DNA of 42,070 nt from Pseudomonadota bacterium (GTDB taxonomy: Bacteria; Pseudomonadota; Gammaproteobacteria; Xanthomonadales; Xanthomonadaceae). The notes under the pieces are model-generated. The model saw only the letters and a program-made list of their open reading frames with translations, was not told the DNA's origin and did no database searches. The stretch lies in assembly GCA_963205415.1 (NCBI GenBank), contig CAUJJS010000201.1:1-42070 (forward strand). The letters run 5' to 3'. Every line of letters begins with the position of its first letter. The stretch's first letter is position 1. A program made the position numbers and the translations under genes. This document shows positions 1 to 7,867 of the stretch, in pieces.

Positions 1-10
1 TAGAGTCATT

Positions 11-26
11 TCTCTTTAAGAAGAGA
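11..26. promoter_or_regulatory. Inverted repeat just upstream of the XRE gene, candidate operator
   Basis: TCTCTT and AAGAGA form a perfect 6-bp inverted repeat around a 4-nt spacer, ending 5 nt before the ATG of the XRE gene. The right arm and the following bases (AAGAGAGAAA) also look like its ribosome binding site. A dimeric HTH protein bound here could block its own translation start or promoter. This is inference from position; the arms are short. Confidence 0.35.
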
Positions 27-31
27 GAAAT

Positions 32-271
32 ATGGCCCTTGATCCCCGACTACGCTTCGGCCTGAAGCTGATAGAAATCAGAAAGACCAGAGGGTGGTCG
101 CAAGAACGCCTGGCACTGGAAAGTGGCTTGGCGCGCAGCTATCTGGGGGGGGTTGAGCGTGGGCAACGCAACATCGCCTTACTCAACATCTTCAAGCTGG
201 CCGAGGCGCTGGGGGTGGAGCCTTCAGTGCTGCTGGAGGCACCGGCGGCTGGACAGGAACCTGCACCCTAA
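32..271 (+). CDS. Small XRE-family HTH transcriptional regulator
   Basis: This 79-aa protein is almost entirely one Cro/C1-type helix-turn-helix domain (residues about 9-70). The pattern is RKTRGWSQERLALESGLARSYLGGVERGQRN, split here as RKTRGWSQERLALESG plus SYLGGVERGQRN, with the usual recognition helix followed by an acidic-glycine turn. It has no sensor or dimerisation domain beyond a short Ala/Pro/Glu tail. Single-domain XRE proteins of this size usually act as repressors in plasmids, phages and integrative elements. The ATG has a purine-rich Shine-Dalgarno region. It lies at the edge of an element with AlpA, RepA and integrase genes, so control of element maintenance or excision is the natural guess. 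The target is unknown. Confidence 0.8.
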   Translation: MALDPRLRFGLKLIEIRKTRGWSQERLALESGLARSYLGGVERGQRNIALLNIFKLAEALGVEPSVLLEAPAAGQEPAP

Positions 272-289
272 CATCGTAGCGTTACGATG
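272..289. repeat. 7-bp hairpin directly after the XRE stop codon
   Basis: CATCGTA and TACGATG are separated by GCGT, starting one base after the stop codon. There is no T-run, so it is a weak terminator candidate at best. It could also be a protein-binding dyad. Confidence 0.35.
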
Positions 290-477
290 CCAGATAGTTG
301 TCTCCTCAGGCCACATGGTGTAGCACCGTGAGTGCGTGGAGGTGGAGTCGTCTTGCCAATCGCTGACTGCAGGTGGTTGATGCGTCCCAGATTCCGGTTT
401 TTCCACAGAATGCAAGGCTTTTATAGGCTACTCATTTAAAGGAAATATCTTAAAGGCAAGAACTACAGGTTTTGGGA

Positions 478-574
478 GGTGCCGATTCAGCATGATACAG
501 GGTTCCGATTCGGCACGTTTTTTTGGGGGAGGGGTTCCGATTCAGCACGCGACAGGGGTGCCGAATCGGCATGA
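478..574 (+). repeat. Four direct repeats of about 17 bp (iterons)
   Basis: Copies sit at 478-494, 501-517, 533-549 and 558-574. All fit GGTKCCGAWTCRGCAYG, with start-to-start spacing of 23, 32 and 25 bp. Each repeat also has internal dyad symmetry: the last copy contains the perfect palindrome TGCCGA-A-TCGGCA. Direct repeats next to a rep gene and a DnaA box are typical initiator binding sites. The internal dyad also allows binding by a dimeric regulator. Confidence 0.75.
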
Positions 575-583
575 ATAAGTGCG

Positions 584-592
584 TTATCCACA
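584..592 (+). promoter_or_regulatory. DnaA box, perfect TTATCCACA
   Basis: This is an exact match to the high-affinity DnaA consensus, 10 bp past the last iteron. It supports reading this region as a replication origin that recruits host DnaA. Confidence 0.65.
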
Positions 593-733
593 GGCATATC
601 TGGCTCCTTGCTCACAACCTTTACTGCGCGGCCACGTTGTCGTGCAGGTATTTTTCAAAACTCGTTCTCTCTGATTTTCGTCTCCCGCCACTACTGTCGC
701 CTCATTGGTTATTCAGGTTCAGTGGGGAGCACG

Positions 734-952
734 ATGGACGATCAGCAAGGGCAAGAGGTTGCCATTCTTCGCAGGCCGCAGGTTGAGAAGAGAACCGGCC
801 TTACCAAATCAGGCATCTATTTTCTAATCCGGGAAGGGGACTTTCCTCGCCCTGTACGACTGGGGAAGCGGGCTGTCGGGTGGATTGAGTCGGAGATCAC
901 GACTTGGCTGCGCGAGAAGACCAGCCTCCGCTCGATTGTCGTTCGGGGTTGA
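734..952 (+). CDS. alpA: AlpA-family DNA-binding regulator
   Basis: This 72-aa protein fits the AlpA (MerR-like winged HTH) family. It has the core LRRPQVEKRTGLTKSGIYF, then a short wing with FPRPVRLGKRAVGW and an acidic IESEITTWL helix. The ATG at 734 is preceded by GGGGAG, and upstream codons are not needed for the fold. In the CP4-57 prophage AlpA activates expression of integrase/excision functions; related proteins serve as excisionase-like regulators in P4-type elements. Here it lies in one element with a P4-type integrase and ends 11 nt before repA, so a shared transcript with repA is likely. A role coupling replication and excision is inference. Confidence 0.85.
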   Translation: MDDQQGQEVAILRRPQVEKRTGLTKSGIYFLIREGDFPRPVRLGKRAVGWIESEITTWLREKTSLRSIVVRG

Positions 953-963
953 GTTGTTTCCGT

Positions 964-1974
964 ATGCCGAACCCATCCTCCAACAGTGCTCGTCTTGCGC
1001 TGGCAGAGCTACGACGGATTGTTGATCCGAATCCCAGTGGTCAAGTAGCGAGGATTGTGCCTTCTGGATGCAGCAAGGAGTGCGTCCTCTCGATTCGTGA
1101 CCGCAAGCTGCTTGACTCTGCCGCCGACATTGCTCTCGGCTCAACGTCTGAGAACGCGGTGTTCATGCACACTGTTCTCTGCCAAGTTGGCTTGCCGCGC
1201 CGTGCTGTTGATGGCACTTCATTTGAGCGGCGATCTGGAGGGGCGGCACTCCTTATCGAGGCTGGGAAACTGTGGGATGGCGAAAAATTTGTGCAGCAGC
1301 CGGTTCCGTATGGCGCAAAACCCCGGCTCATACTTGCCTACTTGAATACCTATGCAGTTCGCCATCGAACGAGGGAAATCGATGTGGGGAAAAGTGCGTC
1401 GGCATTTCTCAAGATGCTTGGAGTTCAAGCAAATGGGGGAAAAAGAGGCAGCTACACCGAGTTCAAGAAGCAGATGACTGCGCTGGCTGCCTGCAAGATG
1501 ACTCTGGGATTCAATGCGGGGAATACTCCTACTACACGCTATGCGAAACCGATAAATGAGTTTCAGGCGTGGGCATCGAATGATGGCTGCCAAAACAGGT
1601 TATGGCCAAAAAAAATCATCCTATCGCCAGAATACTTTGACGCTCTGGTAACTGATCAGCACGCCGTCCCTATCGACATTCGAGCTTTTCACGCGCTGTC
1701 AGGCTCCGCGCTAGCGATGGATATCTATGTCATGCTCGCGGAAAGGCTGCACAGAATATCAGGAGGCAGACCCGTGAGGTTGAATTGGGCAAATTTGCGT
1801 GAGCAGTTCGGGCAGGAATATGCGGCCGACGCCAATGGAAAGAAGAACTTCAAGACGAAGTTTTTGAAGGCGCTTGTTTCTGTTTTGGCTGTCTATCCCA
1901 AGGCGAGAATCAGTCAGGTTACGGGCGGGATTCTGCTGTTTCCTTCGCCGCCTCCGATCCCCAAGCTGGTATAA
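964..1974 (+). CDS. repA: Plasmid replication initiator, RepA (RepA_C-like)
   Basis: The 336-aa protein resembles the 'plasmid encoded RepA protein' family. Recognisable pieces are PYGAKPRLILAYLNTYAVR (about 119-137), the SASAFLKMLGVQANGGKRGS segment (about 148-167) and the C-terminal IDIRAFHALSGSALAMDIY region (about 236-254), followed by a likely DNA-contacting WANLREQFGQEY stretch. Such initiators bind iterons and load the host replisome. The start at 964 follows the alpA stop by 11 nt; the open frame runs further upstream only across alpA in another frame. Its iterons and DnaA box lie 370-490 bp upstream. It converges on the next gene with a 2-bp gap and no terminator between them. The family assignment comes from motif recall, not a search. 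Confidence 0.8.
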   Translation: MPNPSSNSARLALAELRRIVDPNPSGQVARIVPSGCSKECVLSIRDRKLLDSAADIALGSTSENAVFMHTVLCQVGLPRRAVDGTSFERRSGGAALLIEAGKLWDGEKFVQQPVPYGAKPRLILAYLNTYAVRHRTREIDVGKSASAFLKMLGVQANGGKRGSYTEFKKQMTALAACKMTLGFNAGNTPTTRYAKPINEFQAWASNDGCQNRLWPKKIILSPEYFDALVTDQHAVPIDIRAFHALSGSALAMDIYVMLAERLHRISGGRPVRLNWANLREQFGQEYAADANGKKNFKTKFLKALVSVLAVYPKARISQVTGGILLFPSPPPIPKLV

Positions 1975-1976
1975 AA

Positions 1977-2765
1977 TTACGCCTGCCCAAGGCTGATTTC
2001 CAGCTCTGGGTAGCGCTTTCTCAGGGTGGCGTATGAAGCCATCAACTTCGCATGTTCACGCTGCTCAATTGCTTCCAGTGCAGAGAAGAAGCTCTGTTTG
2101 GCTGCATCGAGCAAGGCAAAGCACTTCCCAGACGGCAAAACCTCACAGAAAGCCTCCCACGCGTTGACCTGCGACCAAAGCGGCATCAAGACCATTTCAT
2201 GTCTTAGCAAGGCCCTGACTAGTTGTCGGCCACGATTCTGCTCGTCATTGATTCTTGCTGCGTCTTCAAGCGTCTTTTGAATGAGTATCGCAGACCAGCG
2301 CTTTACTATTTCCCGCAATAATCCAAAGCTCATGGCTCGGCCATCATGGGGCAGCGCCTTCATCAACGGTCGATTTGGCTCGGATGGAGGCGGCATTGCT
2401 GGCGCGGCTTCCGTCGGTGGTAGCGGCGGAGTCTGAATGCCGAAAGCATCTTCTACCGGTCTTAGAGGGATGGTGTCTTTCTTTCCATGTCTTCCGTACC
2501 ATGTTCGCCACAGCCTTTTCTCCGTGACGCTGCGATGTCGGTGAGCCACGTAAGCGCGCCATTCTGCACCTGCGTGGTCGCTCCCGAGCAACATTCGCTC
2601 CAACTCATACTGAGAAGTTCCCGCCATCGAATTCTCGATATGTCGAAGAACTTCGGCAACCAGCGCTCCTGGTACGCTTTTGTGCAGTCGGCTACGGCCT
2701 TCGTTCAATAGGGCCTGCCCATAGCGCAAGCCCTCAAGGAACCGCGCATCGTCATTTCCCGTCAT
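1977..2765 (-). CDS. Unknown protein translationally coupled to the integrase
   Basis: I do not recognise this 262-aa protein. It has an N-terminal, mostly helical part rich in Arg/His/Trp (for example EWRAYVAHRHRS and RLWRTWYGRHGKK). A proline/alanine-rich linker follows (about residues 110-135, with TPPLPPTEAAPAMPPP). The C-terminal helical half is rich in Leu, Glu and Arg. No catalytic motif, signal peptide or membrane segment is visible. I chose the ATG at 2765, which overlaps the integrase stop by 14 nt and suggests coupled translation; an upstream ATG at 2795 in the same frame is an alternative. Its place directly behind the integrase suggests a function in element maintenance, mobilisation or recombination, but that is inference. 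Confidence 0.7.
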   Translation of the reverse strand: MTGNDDARFLEGLRYGQALLNEGRSRLHKSVPGALVAEVLRHIENSMAGTSQYELERMLLGSDHAGAEWRAYVAHRHRSVTEKRLWRTWYGRHGKKDTIPLRPVEDAFGIQTPPLPPTEAAPAMPPPSEPNRPLMKALPHDGRAMSFGLLREIVKRWSAILIQKTLEDAARINDEQNRGRQLVRALLRHEMVLMPLWSQVNAWEAFCEVLPSGKCFALLDAAKQSFFSALEAIEQREHAKLMASYATLRKRYPELEISLGQA

Positions 2766-3990
2766 CGTCTGCGCTCTTGATGCCATCAGCAGCACTCAGA
2801 TAATCGGCCCATGCCTGCATGATCTCGCGCCGCTCATTCAGCAGCAGGGCCTTGTTGTAAGTGGCCCGGACCTTGTTGCTTTCGACGTGGGCGAGCTGGC
2901 GTTCGATGGCATCCGGCCTGAACCCCTGCTCGTTGGCCCACGTCGAGAAAGTGGTGCGCCAGCAGTGAGGTGTTGTGCGTTCTCCAAGCTTCATGTCGCG
3001 CATGGCGTACGTGAGCCGATTCGGCGTCGTGAACCCTTCTCCGCTTCGGTGAGGGAAAAGATACTGACCTGCTCCTGTGATTGGTCGTAGGGTTTCCAGT
3101 AGTTCCAAAGCCTGCTCTGACAGCGGTGACACGTGGTCGCGGCGTGCTTTCATCTTCGCCGCAGGCCGCCGCCATAGCTTTGCCTCGATGTCGAACTCGC
3201 TCCACTCGGCATCTGCAGCTTCTCCGGGGCGGCAAGCTGTGAATGCGATCAGGCGCAGGCATATAGCGGTCTCGGGATAGCCGCGATAGGCGCGAAGAGC
3301 GCGGTAGAAGGCGCGGATTTGATCAGCGGTCAGTACGGCTTTGCTTTTGCTGACCGGAATTTTCAGCAGGCCGCGAAGTCCCGGAATCGGGTTGGAATCG
3401 ACCAATCCGCGGATAACCGCATGCTGGAAAATAGCCGATAGGTCGCCTTTGACGTGGATGCCTGCCCACGCCCCGTGGTCTTCGCACGCTTCTAAGATCG
3501 GGCGGATTTCCTTGGGACCGATCTCGGTGATCGGGAGCGTGTCGAGCTTGGGGGACAGGTACTTTCTGATCCGTGATTCCTTCGACCGATAGGAGCCGGG
3601 GGTGTAGTCGGGCTTCACCTTGGCCAGATAGGCTGCTGACACCTTGGCGAAGGACAACTCCTGAGCCAGTGCCTCTGCATGCTTTCGCGCTGCTGCGGCT
3701 TTGATGTTCCGCTGCCGTTCATCTTTCCGGTGCTGAGAGGGATTGATTCCTTGCTTGACGAGTTCGCGGGCTGCATCTCGGGCCGCTCTGGCTTCAGCAA
3801 GGCTTACTTCGGGGTAGGAGCCAATGGCAAAAAGGTTCTCTTTCCCGTCGAGTCGGAACTTCCAGCGCCAGAGCTTGCTACCCGTCTTTTCGACGGAGAG
3901 AAAAAGCCCGCCGCCATCGCCGAGTTTGTATCGGTTGGCTGCGGGCTTGGCTGTCCTGATCTTGGCGTCAGAGAGAAGGTCTTTGGGCAT
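2752..3990 (-). CDS. int: P4-type tyrosine recombinase/integrase (DUF4102 N-terminus)
   Basis: This 412-aa protein has the full P4-integrase layout. The N-terminal arm-binding DUF4102 domain comes first (about 1-90, with KLGDGGGLFLSV and LFAIGSYPEVSLAEAR). A core-binding SAM-like domain follows (about 110-205), then the catalytic domain. Catalytic residues visible are R254 (ITACRPGEA context), H342-x-x-R345 (PHCWRTTF), H368 (QLAHVE) and the nucleophile Y378 (RATYNKA). The enzyme should cut and rejoin att sites to integrate and excise the element. It is the outermost gene on the ychF side, as usual for such elements, but no tRNA is next to it, so the att site is unclear. An inverted repeat lies just upstream of its start. 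Confidence 0.93.
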   Translation of the reverse strand: MPKDLLSDAKIRTAKPAANRYKLGDGGGLFLSVEKTGSKLWRWKFRLDGKENLFAIGSYPEVSLAEARAARDAARELVKQGINPSQHRKDERQRNIKAAAARKHAEALAQELSFAKVSAAYLAKVKPDYTPGSYRSKESRIRKYLSPKLDTLPITEIGPKEIRPILEACEDHGAWAGIHVKGDLSAIFQHAVIRGLVDSNPIPGLRGLLKIPVSKSKAVLTADQIRAFYRALRAYRGYPETAICLRLIAFTACRPGEAADAEWSEFDIEAKLWRRPAAKMKARRDHVSPLSEQALELLETLRPITGAGQYLFPHRSGEGFTTPNRLTYAMRDMKLGERTTPHCWRTTFSTWANEQGFRPDAIERQLAHVESNKVRATYNKALLLNERREIMQAWADYLSAADGIKSADDDGK

Positions 3991-3992
3991 CT

Positions 3993-4020
3993 GGGTATCC
4001 TGCTAACGAGCGGGATACCC
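3993..4020. promoter_or_regulatory. Perfect inverted repeat at the integrase promoter
   Basis: GGGTATCC and GGATACCC (8 bp each) are separated by 12 nt, beginning 2 nt upstream of the integrase ATG. The dyad could be a regulator operator (AlpA or XRE) or a leader hairpin that hides the integrase start. No T-run follows, so a terminator is unlikely. Confidence 0.45.
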
Positions 4021-4196
4021 CCACTCATAACATCACATACCCCGAATCCTACCCCATGTTTTTCTGGAATTCCATGAACTCTACTGAACCACCATGAGCA
4101 ACATGGCATCCCTCAATCCATTGTGCAGCCTAGGAAAATCATGGGCTGCGGCTTGTTGGTTGTTCACCATGGTTCAGTGAGGTTCAGGCGGATAAG
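4021..4196. other. Element/chromosome junction region, candidate att and arm sites
   Basis: This gap between the integrase and ychF should contain one attachment site. Visible signals are TACCCC-containing repeats (about 4017, 4038 and 4050), a 10-bp palindrome TGGAATTCCA at 4065-4074, and the heptamer CTGAACC once on the plus strand (4084-4090) and twice on the minus strand (4171-4177 and 4181-4187). Short repeated oligomers next to an integrase gene are typical of arm-type binding sites. The core cannot be fixed because the other element end is outside the window. Confidence 0.35.
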
Positions 4197-5288
4197 TCAG
4201 ACGTTGAATCGGAAGTGCAGCACATCGCCTTCCTGCACCAAGTATTCCTTGCCTTCCAGTCGCAGGCGACCCACTTCGCGCGCGCCAGCCTCGCCCTTGT
4301 ACTTGATGAAGTCGTCAAAACCGATGGTTTCGGCGCGGATGAAGCCTTTCTCGAAGTCGGTATGGATCACGCCTGCCGCCTGTGGGGCGGTGGCGCCTTT
4401 CTTCACCGTCCAAGCGCGCACTTCCTTGACCCCGGCCGTGAAGTAGGTTTGCAGGCCCAGCAAGGCATAGGCTGCACGGATCACGCGATTGAGGCCTGGC
4501 TCGTCCAAGCCCATGTCCGCCAGAAAAATGTCGCGATCGGCCTCATCCAGCTGCGACAGCTCCTCTTCGATTGCGGCACACACCGGCACGACCTGCGCAC
4601 CTTCCTTCGCGGCACGGGCGCGTACGGCGTCCAAGTGCGGGTTGTCACTGAAGCCATCCTCGCGCACGTTGGCGATATACATCACCGGCTTGAGTGTCAG
4701 CAGGAAGAGTTCGCGCAACAACAGTTTTTCGTCGTCGGCCAAGCCCATCGAGCGTGCGGGGTGTCCTTGATCCAGATGGGCGCGCACACGCTGCAGCAGG
4801 TCGCGGCGCACGATGGCGTCCTTGTCGCCCGCCTTGGAAGCGCGCTCATAGCGGTTGAGCGCCTTTTCGACCGATTCGAGATCGGCCAGCGCCAGCTCGG
4901 TATCGATGGTGTCGATGTCAGCAATCGGATCAACCTTGTTGGCCACATGGATCACATCGGGATGTTCGAAGCAACGCACTACATGCGCGATGGCATCGGT
5001 CTCGCGGATATTGGCCAGAAACTTGTTGCCCAAGCCTTCGCCCTTGCTGGCTCCGGCCACCAGACCCGCGATATCGACGAACTCGACTGCGGTTGGGATG
5101 ATCTTCTGCGGTTTGACGATCGCCGACAGGGCATCAAGGCGCGGGTCCGGCACTGGCACCACGCCAACATTCGGGTCGATGGTGCAGAACGGAAAATTGG
5201 CCGCAGCGATGCCGGCGCGGGTGAGCGCATTGAAGAGCGTAGACTTGCCGACGTTCGGAAGCCCGACGATGCCGCATTGGATGCCCAT
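4197..5288 (-). CDS. ychF: Redox-responsive ATPase YchF (Obg/OLA1 family)
   Basis: The 363-aa protein starts with [19 protein letters not shown], the typical YchF N-terminus with its P-loop at about residues 9-16. It has the switch II region [19 protein letters not shown]. The fourth nucleotide-binding motif is NVRE instead of NKxD; NxxE explains why this family prefers ATP over GTP. A coiled-coil insertion and a C-terminal TGS domain (ending [13 protein letters not shown]) complete the family length. YchF binds ribosomes and modulates stress responses. I used the ATG at 5288, which matches the family start, not the upstream in-frame codons. It is the last gene of the leftward housekeeping block, and the integrated element lies directly behind it. 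Confidence 0.97.
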   Translation of the reverse strand: MGIQCGIVGLPNVGKSTLFNALTRAGIAAANFPFCTIDPNVGVVPVPDPRLDALSAIVKPQKIIPTAVEFVDIAGLVAGASKGEGLGNKFLANIRETDAIAHVVRCFEHPDVIHVANKVDPIADIDTIDTELALADLESVEKALNRYERASKAGDKDAIVRRDLLQRVRAHLDQGHPARSMGLADDEKLLLRELFLLTLKPVMYIANVREDGFSDNPHLDAVRARAAKEGAQVVPVCAAIEEELSQLDEADRDIFLADMGLDEPGLNRVIRAAYALLGLQTYFTAGVKEVRAWTVKKGATAPQAAGVIHTDFEKGFIRAETIGFDDFIKYKGEAGAREVGRLRLEGKEYLVQEGDVLHFRFNV

Positions 5289-5306
5289 GGTTGCAGTCCG
5301 TGAATG

Positions 5307-5364
5307 GAGAATCGGGAATGGGGAATCCAACAGCGTTCGCCGCGATTCCCCATTCCCTATTCCC
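5307..5364. repeat. GGGAAT-rich intergenic palindrome
   Basis: Two 21-nt arms (5307-5327 and 5344-5364) pair with two mismatches around a 16-nt loop; the inner 14 bp are perfect. Each arm is built from GGGAAT(G/C) units, such as GGGAATGGGGAATC. From memory, similar GGGAATGGGGAAT repeats recur between genes in xanthomonads. It lies between pth and ychF and would form a strong hairpin in their shared transcript. Confidence 0.7.
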
Positions 5365-5370
5365 TACTCC

Positions 5371-5952
5371 CTAATCTCGGCGCGTATGCAACTGCTTCAT
5401 GGCTGCGTTGAAATCGCCCGCGATGGCCAGCGGAACAACCGCCAAGGCGTCATCGATCGAACGCAGGATCGAGATTTCATCGTCCTTGCTCGGCCTGCCC
5501 AGCACCCACGCGGTGACCGCATCCTTGTGGCCAGGATGACCGATACCCACACGCAAGCGGTGATAGCGACCATGCCCCAATTGCGCCTGGATATCGCGCA
5601 AGCCGTTCTGGCCGCCATGCCCACCGTCGAACTTGAGCCGCGCGGTTCCAGGTGACAGATCGAGATCATCGTGCGCGACCAGCATCTGCTCGGGCTCGAT
5701 CTTGAAAAAGCGCAGGACCGCAGACACCGACTGTGCACTGCGATTCATGAACGTTGAAGGCTTCAATAGCCACAAGGCCTGAGCGCCATCACCCAATTTG
5801 AGCGCTTCACCAAACAGCTTGGCTTCGCTCCGCCACTGCCCCTGTCGCGACGCTGCCAAGGCATCGACGAACCAGAACCCGGCGTTGTGCCGACTTCGCT
5901 CGTACTGGGCCCCGGGGTTGCCGAGACCAACGATCAAACGCAAGGCCGCCAT
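5371..5952 (-). CDS. pth: Peptidyl-tRNA hydrolase
   Basis: The enzyme releases peptides from prematurely dropped peptidyl-tRNA and recycles tRNA in the cytoplasm. The 193-aa protein has [21 protein letters not shown] with N12 and catalytic H22. It also has the STFMNRS motif with N70, the HDDLDL motif with D95, and [11 protein letters not shown] with N116. These are all the family's substrate and catalytic residues, and the length is standard. The ATG at 5952 starts the conserved [14 protein letters not shown]; a longer frame would run into the terminator-like hairpin of rplY. It lies 53 nt downstream of rplY. Confidence 0.97.
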   Translation of the reverse strand: MAALRLIVGLGNPGAQYERSRHNAGFWFVDALAASRQGQWRSEAKLFGEALKLGDGAQALWLLKPSTFMNRSAQSVSAVLRFFKIEPEQMLVAHDDLDLSPGTARLKFDGGHGGQNGLRDIQAQLGHGRYHRLRVGIGHPGHKDAVTAWVLGRPSKDDEISILRSIDDALAVVPLAIAGDFNAAMKQLHTRRD

Positions 5953-5965
5953 GAGTGCCACGCAA

Positions 5966-5998
5966 ACACCCGGCCCGGCCAATGGCCGAGCCGGGTGT
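5966..5998 (-). terminator. Strong GC hairpin between rplY and pth
   Basis: ACACCCGGC pairs with GCCGGGTGT, with GGCC/GGCC extending the stem inside, and a short TTT follows on the minus strand. It starts 8 nt after the rplY stop. It is probably a partial terminator or a 3'-end stabiliser, since pth begins only 14 nt later and its start region would be inside the same leader. Confidence 0.5.
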
Positions 5999-6005
5999 GA
6001 CGCGA

Positions 6006-6677
6006 TTACTTCTTCGGCGGAGCCTTGGCAGCTTCCGGTGCCTTGGCCTTGGTGGCCGGCACTTCGGCTGCGGCCGGAGCCGCGGTGTCGACTTCGGCTT
6101 CGGCCGCGAGCTGGCGCGCAATCACCACGGCCACGTCGTGATCGGCACCCAACTTCAGCGACGGAATCGACACGCCCTTGGGCAAGATCAGGGCCGACAG
6201 ATGCACCACATCGCCTTCCTTGAGCGCAGCCAGATCCACTTCGATGTTGCTCGGCAGATCAGCCGGCAAGCATTCGATTTCCACTTCCGTCAGCTCGTGC
6301 ATGATCACCACACCGGAAGTTTTACCAGCCGGCGAGGTTTCCTGATTGACGAAGCGCAAAGGCACCGACAGCCGCAGGACTTCATTCGCCATCACGCGCT
6401 GGAAGTCCAAGTGCAGGACGCGCGGACGCGCCGGGTGACGCTGCATGTCACGCAGCAGGACTTGCTGGATATCGCCACCCAGGTTCAAGTCCAGAATCGA
6501 GGAGTAGAACCACTCGTTCTGCTGTGCCAGCCAGATGTCTTCGTGGACCAGCTGGATTGCCACGGGCTCCAGACCACCACCGTAAACGATGGCCGGGATC
6601 TTGCCGGTGTGACGCAGGCGGCGGCTCGCACCCTTCCCTGCACCTTCGCGGCGTTCAACGTTGAGTTCATGTGCCAT
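6006..6677 (-). CDS. rplY: 50S ribosomal protein L25 (bL25, Ctc/TL5 type)
   Basis: The 223-aa protein is the long two-domain bL25. The N-terminal 5S rRNA-binding domain (about 1-90) has ERREGAGKGASRRLR and GKIPAIVYGGG. The C-terminal TL5-like beta domain (about 95-185) has LHLDFQRV and VEIECLPADLPSNIEVDL. A low-complexity Ala/Pro/Lys tail follows (about 190-223). The protein binds 5S rRNA in the large subunit. The start has a good Shine-Dalgarno (AGGAAG) 6 nt upstream. It is followed by pth and preceded by prs, the gene order seen in xanthomonads. Confidence 0.97.
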   Translation of the reverse strand: MAHELNVERREGAGKGASRRLRHTGKIPAIVYGGGLEPVAIQLVHEDIWLAQQNEWFYSSILDLNLGGDIQQVLLRDMQRHPARPRVLHLDFQRVMANEVLRLSVPLRFVNQETSPAGKTSGVVIMHELTEVEIECLPADLPSNIEVDLAALKEGDVVHLSALILPKGVSIPSLKLGADHDVAVVIARQLAAEAEVDTAAPAAAEVPATKAKAPEAAKAPPKK

Positions 6678-6720
6678 GGTATTGCTTCCTGTTGCTTGGG
6701 TTGATCCGCCTCGCGGCGGG

Positions 6721-6749
6721 GAAAACGCTCATCCGCGACCAGATGAGCG
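6721..6749 (-). terminator. Rho-independent terminator after prs
   Basis: On the minus strand CGCTCATC pairs with GATGAGCG (6726-6733 and 6742-6749) and is followed by TTTTC. It sits between prs and rplY, so at least part of the prs transcript should end here and rplY probably has its own promoter in the remaining gap. Confidence 0.65.
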
Positions 6750-6801
6750 GGTGAAACTGAAACTGACGCTGTCAGCGTGCAACCACGCGCGACGCGCTCG
6801 A

Positions 6802-7758
6802 TCAATCCACGTACAAGGAACTGACCGACTCGCCGAAGGCGATGCGGCGAATGGTTTCCGCCAGCATTTCCGAAACGCTGAGTTGCCGGATGCGACCGCA
6901 CGCTCGCGCCTGAGGCGTCAGTGGGATGGTGTCGGTCACCACCAACTGGTCAAGCTCGGAGGCTTCCAGATTGCTGATCGCAGGCCCGGACAGTACCGCG
7001 TGGGTGCAGTAGGCCAGCACCTTGCGCGCGCCGTTCTGTTTGAGCGCCGCTGCCGCCGCACACAGGGTGCCGGCGGTATCCACGATGTCATCGACCAGCA
7101 CGCAAGTCTTGTCGCGCACATCGCCGATGATGTTCATCACCGTCGCCACGTTGGCGCGTGGACGACGTTTGTCGATGATGGCAAGGTCTGCGTCATCCAA
7201 ACGCTTGGCAATGGCGCGCGCGCGCACCACGCCGCCGACGTCCGGGCTGACCACGATCAGGTTTCGAGTGCCATGGTTGCGCCAGATGTCAGCCAGCAAC
7301 AGTGGCGAGGCATACACATTGTCCACCGGCGAATCGAAGAACCCCTGAATCTGCTCGGCATGCAGGTCCACGGTGAGCACGCGATCGGTACCGACTGCGG
7401 CAAACATCTTGGCGGCCACCTTGGCGGTGATCGGCACACGCGCCGAGCGTGGGCGACGATCCTGCCGGGCATAGCCAAAGTACGGCATTACCGCCGTCAC
7501 GCTCGCCGCACTGGCGCGCTTGAGCGCGTCGATCAGCACCAGCAGTTCCATCAGGTTCTCGGCCGAGGGCGCGCAGGTGGACTGGATGACGAACACTTCC
7601 TCGCGTCGAACCGTTTCTTCGATCTCGACCTGGACCTCGCCATCGGAGAACTTGCCGACTTGGGCCTTGCCAAGGCGCACGCCGAGATCACGGCACACAT
7701 CCAATGCGAGGGGGCGATTGGCATTACCGGAGAAAATCAGCAGATTGTCACGGGTCAC
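6802..7758 (-). CDS. prs: Ribose-phosphate pyrophosphokinase (PRPP synthetase)
   Basis: The enzyme converts ribose-5-phosphate and ATP into PRPP, the precursor of nucleotides, histidine and tryptophan. The 318-aa protein is full length. Motifs are [11 protein letters not shown] (36-46), the ATP-binding [21 protein letters not shown] region (93-113), [12 protein letters not shown] (131-142), the flexible loop IIDKRRP (194-200) and the PRPP-binding loop [11 protein letters not shown] (221-231). The start codon is GTG at 7758, supported by AGGTG 6 nt upstream and by the conserved N-terminus. Upstream lie the tandem structured repeats and tRNA-Gln, transcribed in the same direction; a terminator follows the gene. 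Confidence 0.97.
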   Translation of the reverse strand: MTRDNLLIFSGNANRPLALDVCRDLGVRLGKAQVGKFSDGEVQVEIEETVRREEVFVIQSTCAPSAENLMELLVLIDALKRASAASVTAVMPYFGYARQDRRPRSARVPITAKVAAKMFAAVGTDRVLTVDLHAEQIQGFFDSPVDNVYASPLLLADIWRNHGTRNLIVVSPDVGGVVRARAIAKRLDDADLAIIDKRRPRANVATVMNIIGDVRDKTCVLVDDIVDTAGTLCAAAAALKQNGARKVLAYCTHAVLSGPAISNLEASELDQLVVTDTIPLTPQARACGRIRQLSVSEMLAETIRRIAFGESVSSLYVD

Positions 7759-7867
7759 GTTGCACCTGGTCGAAAACGGCTGCGATGGCAGCCCTGATAA
7801 TCATCACCGGGCACGCGGCATAGACCGCTTGTCCAGACGCCAAGACCGTGACCATCAAGGTCACGAA

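Larger units (their letters stand above)
398..592. other. oriV: Origin-like region of a plasmid-type replicon: DnaA boxes, AT-rich segment, iterons
   Basis: The noncoding gap between the XRE gene and alpA (272-733) is arranged like an iteron plasmid origin. There is a DnaA-box-like TTTTCCACA at 398-406 (one mismatch), an AT-rich stretch at about 420-463 that could be the unwinding element, four iterons at 478-574, and a perfect DnaA box TTATCCACA at 584-592. A RepA-type initiator gene starts about 370 bp downstream, which fits the usual pairing of initiator and iterons. Whether this origin still fires in the integrated state cannot be told. From 593 to 733 I see nothing beyond the probable alpA promoter region. 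Confidence 0.65.

Noticed and set aside
6661..7797. 378-aa plus-strand frame over prs
   Set aside because: Antisense to a full-length PRPP synthetase.
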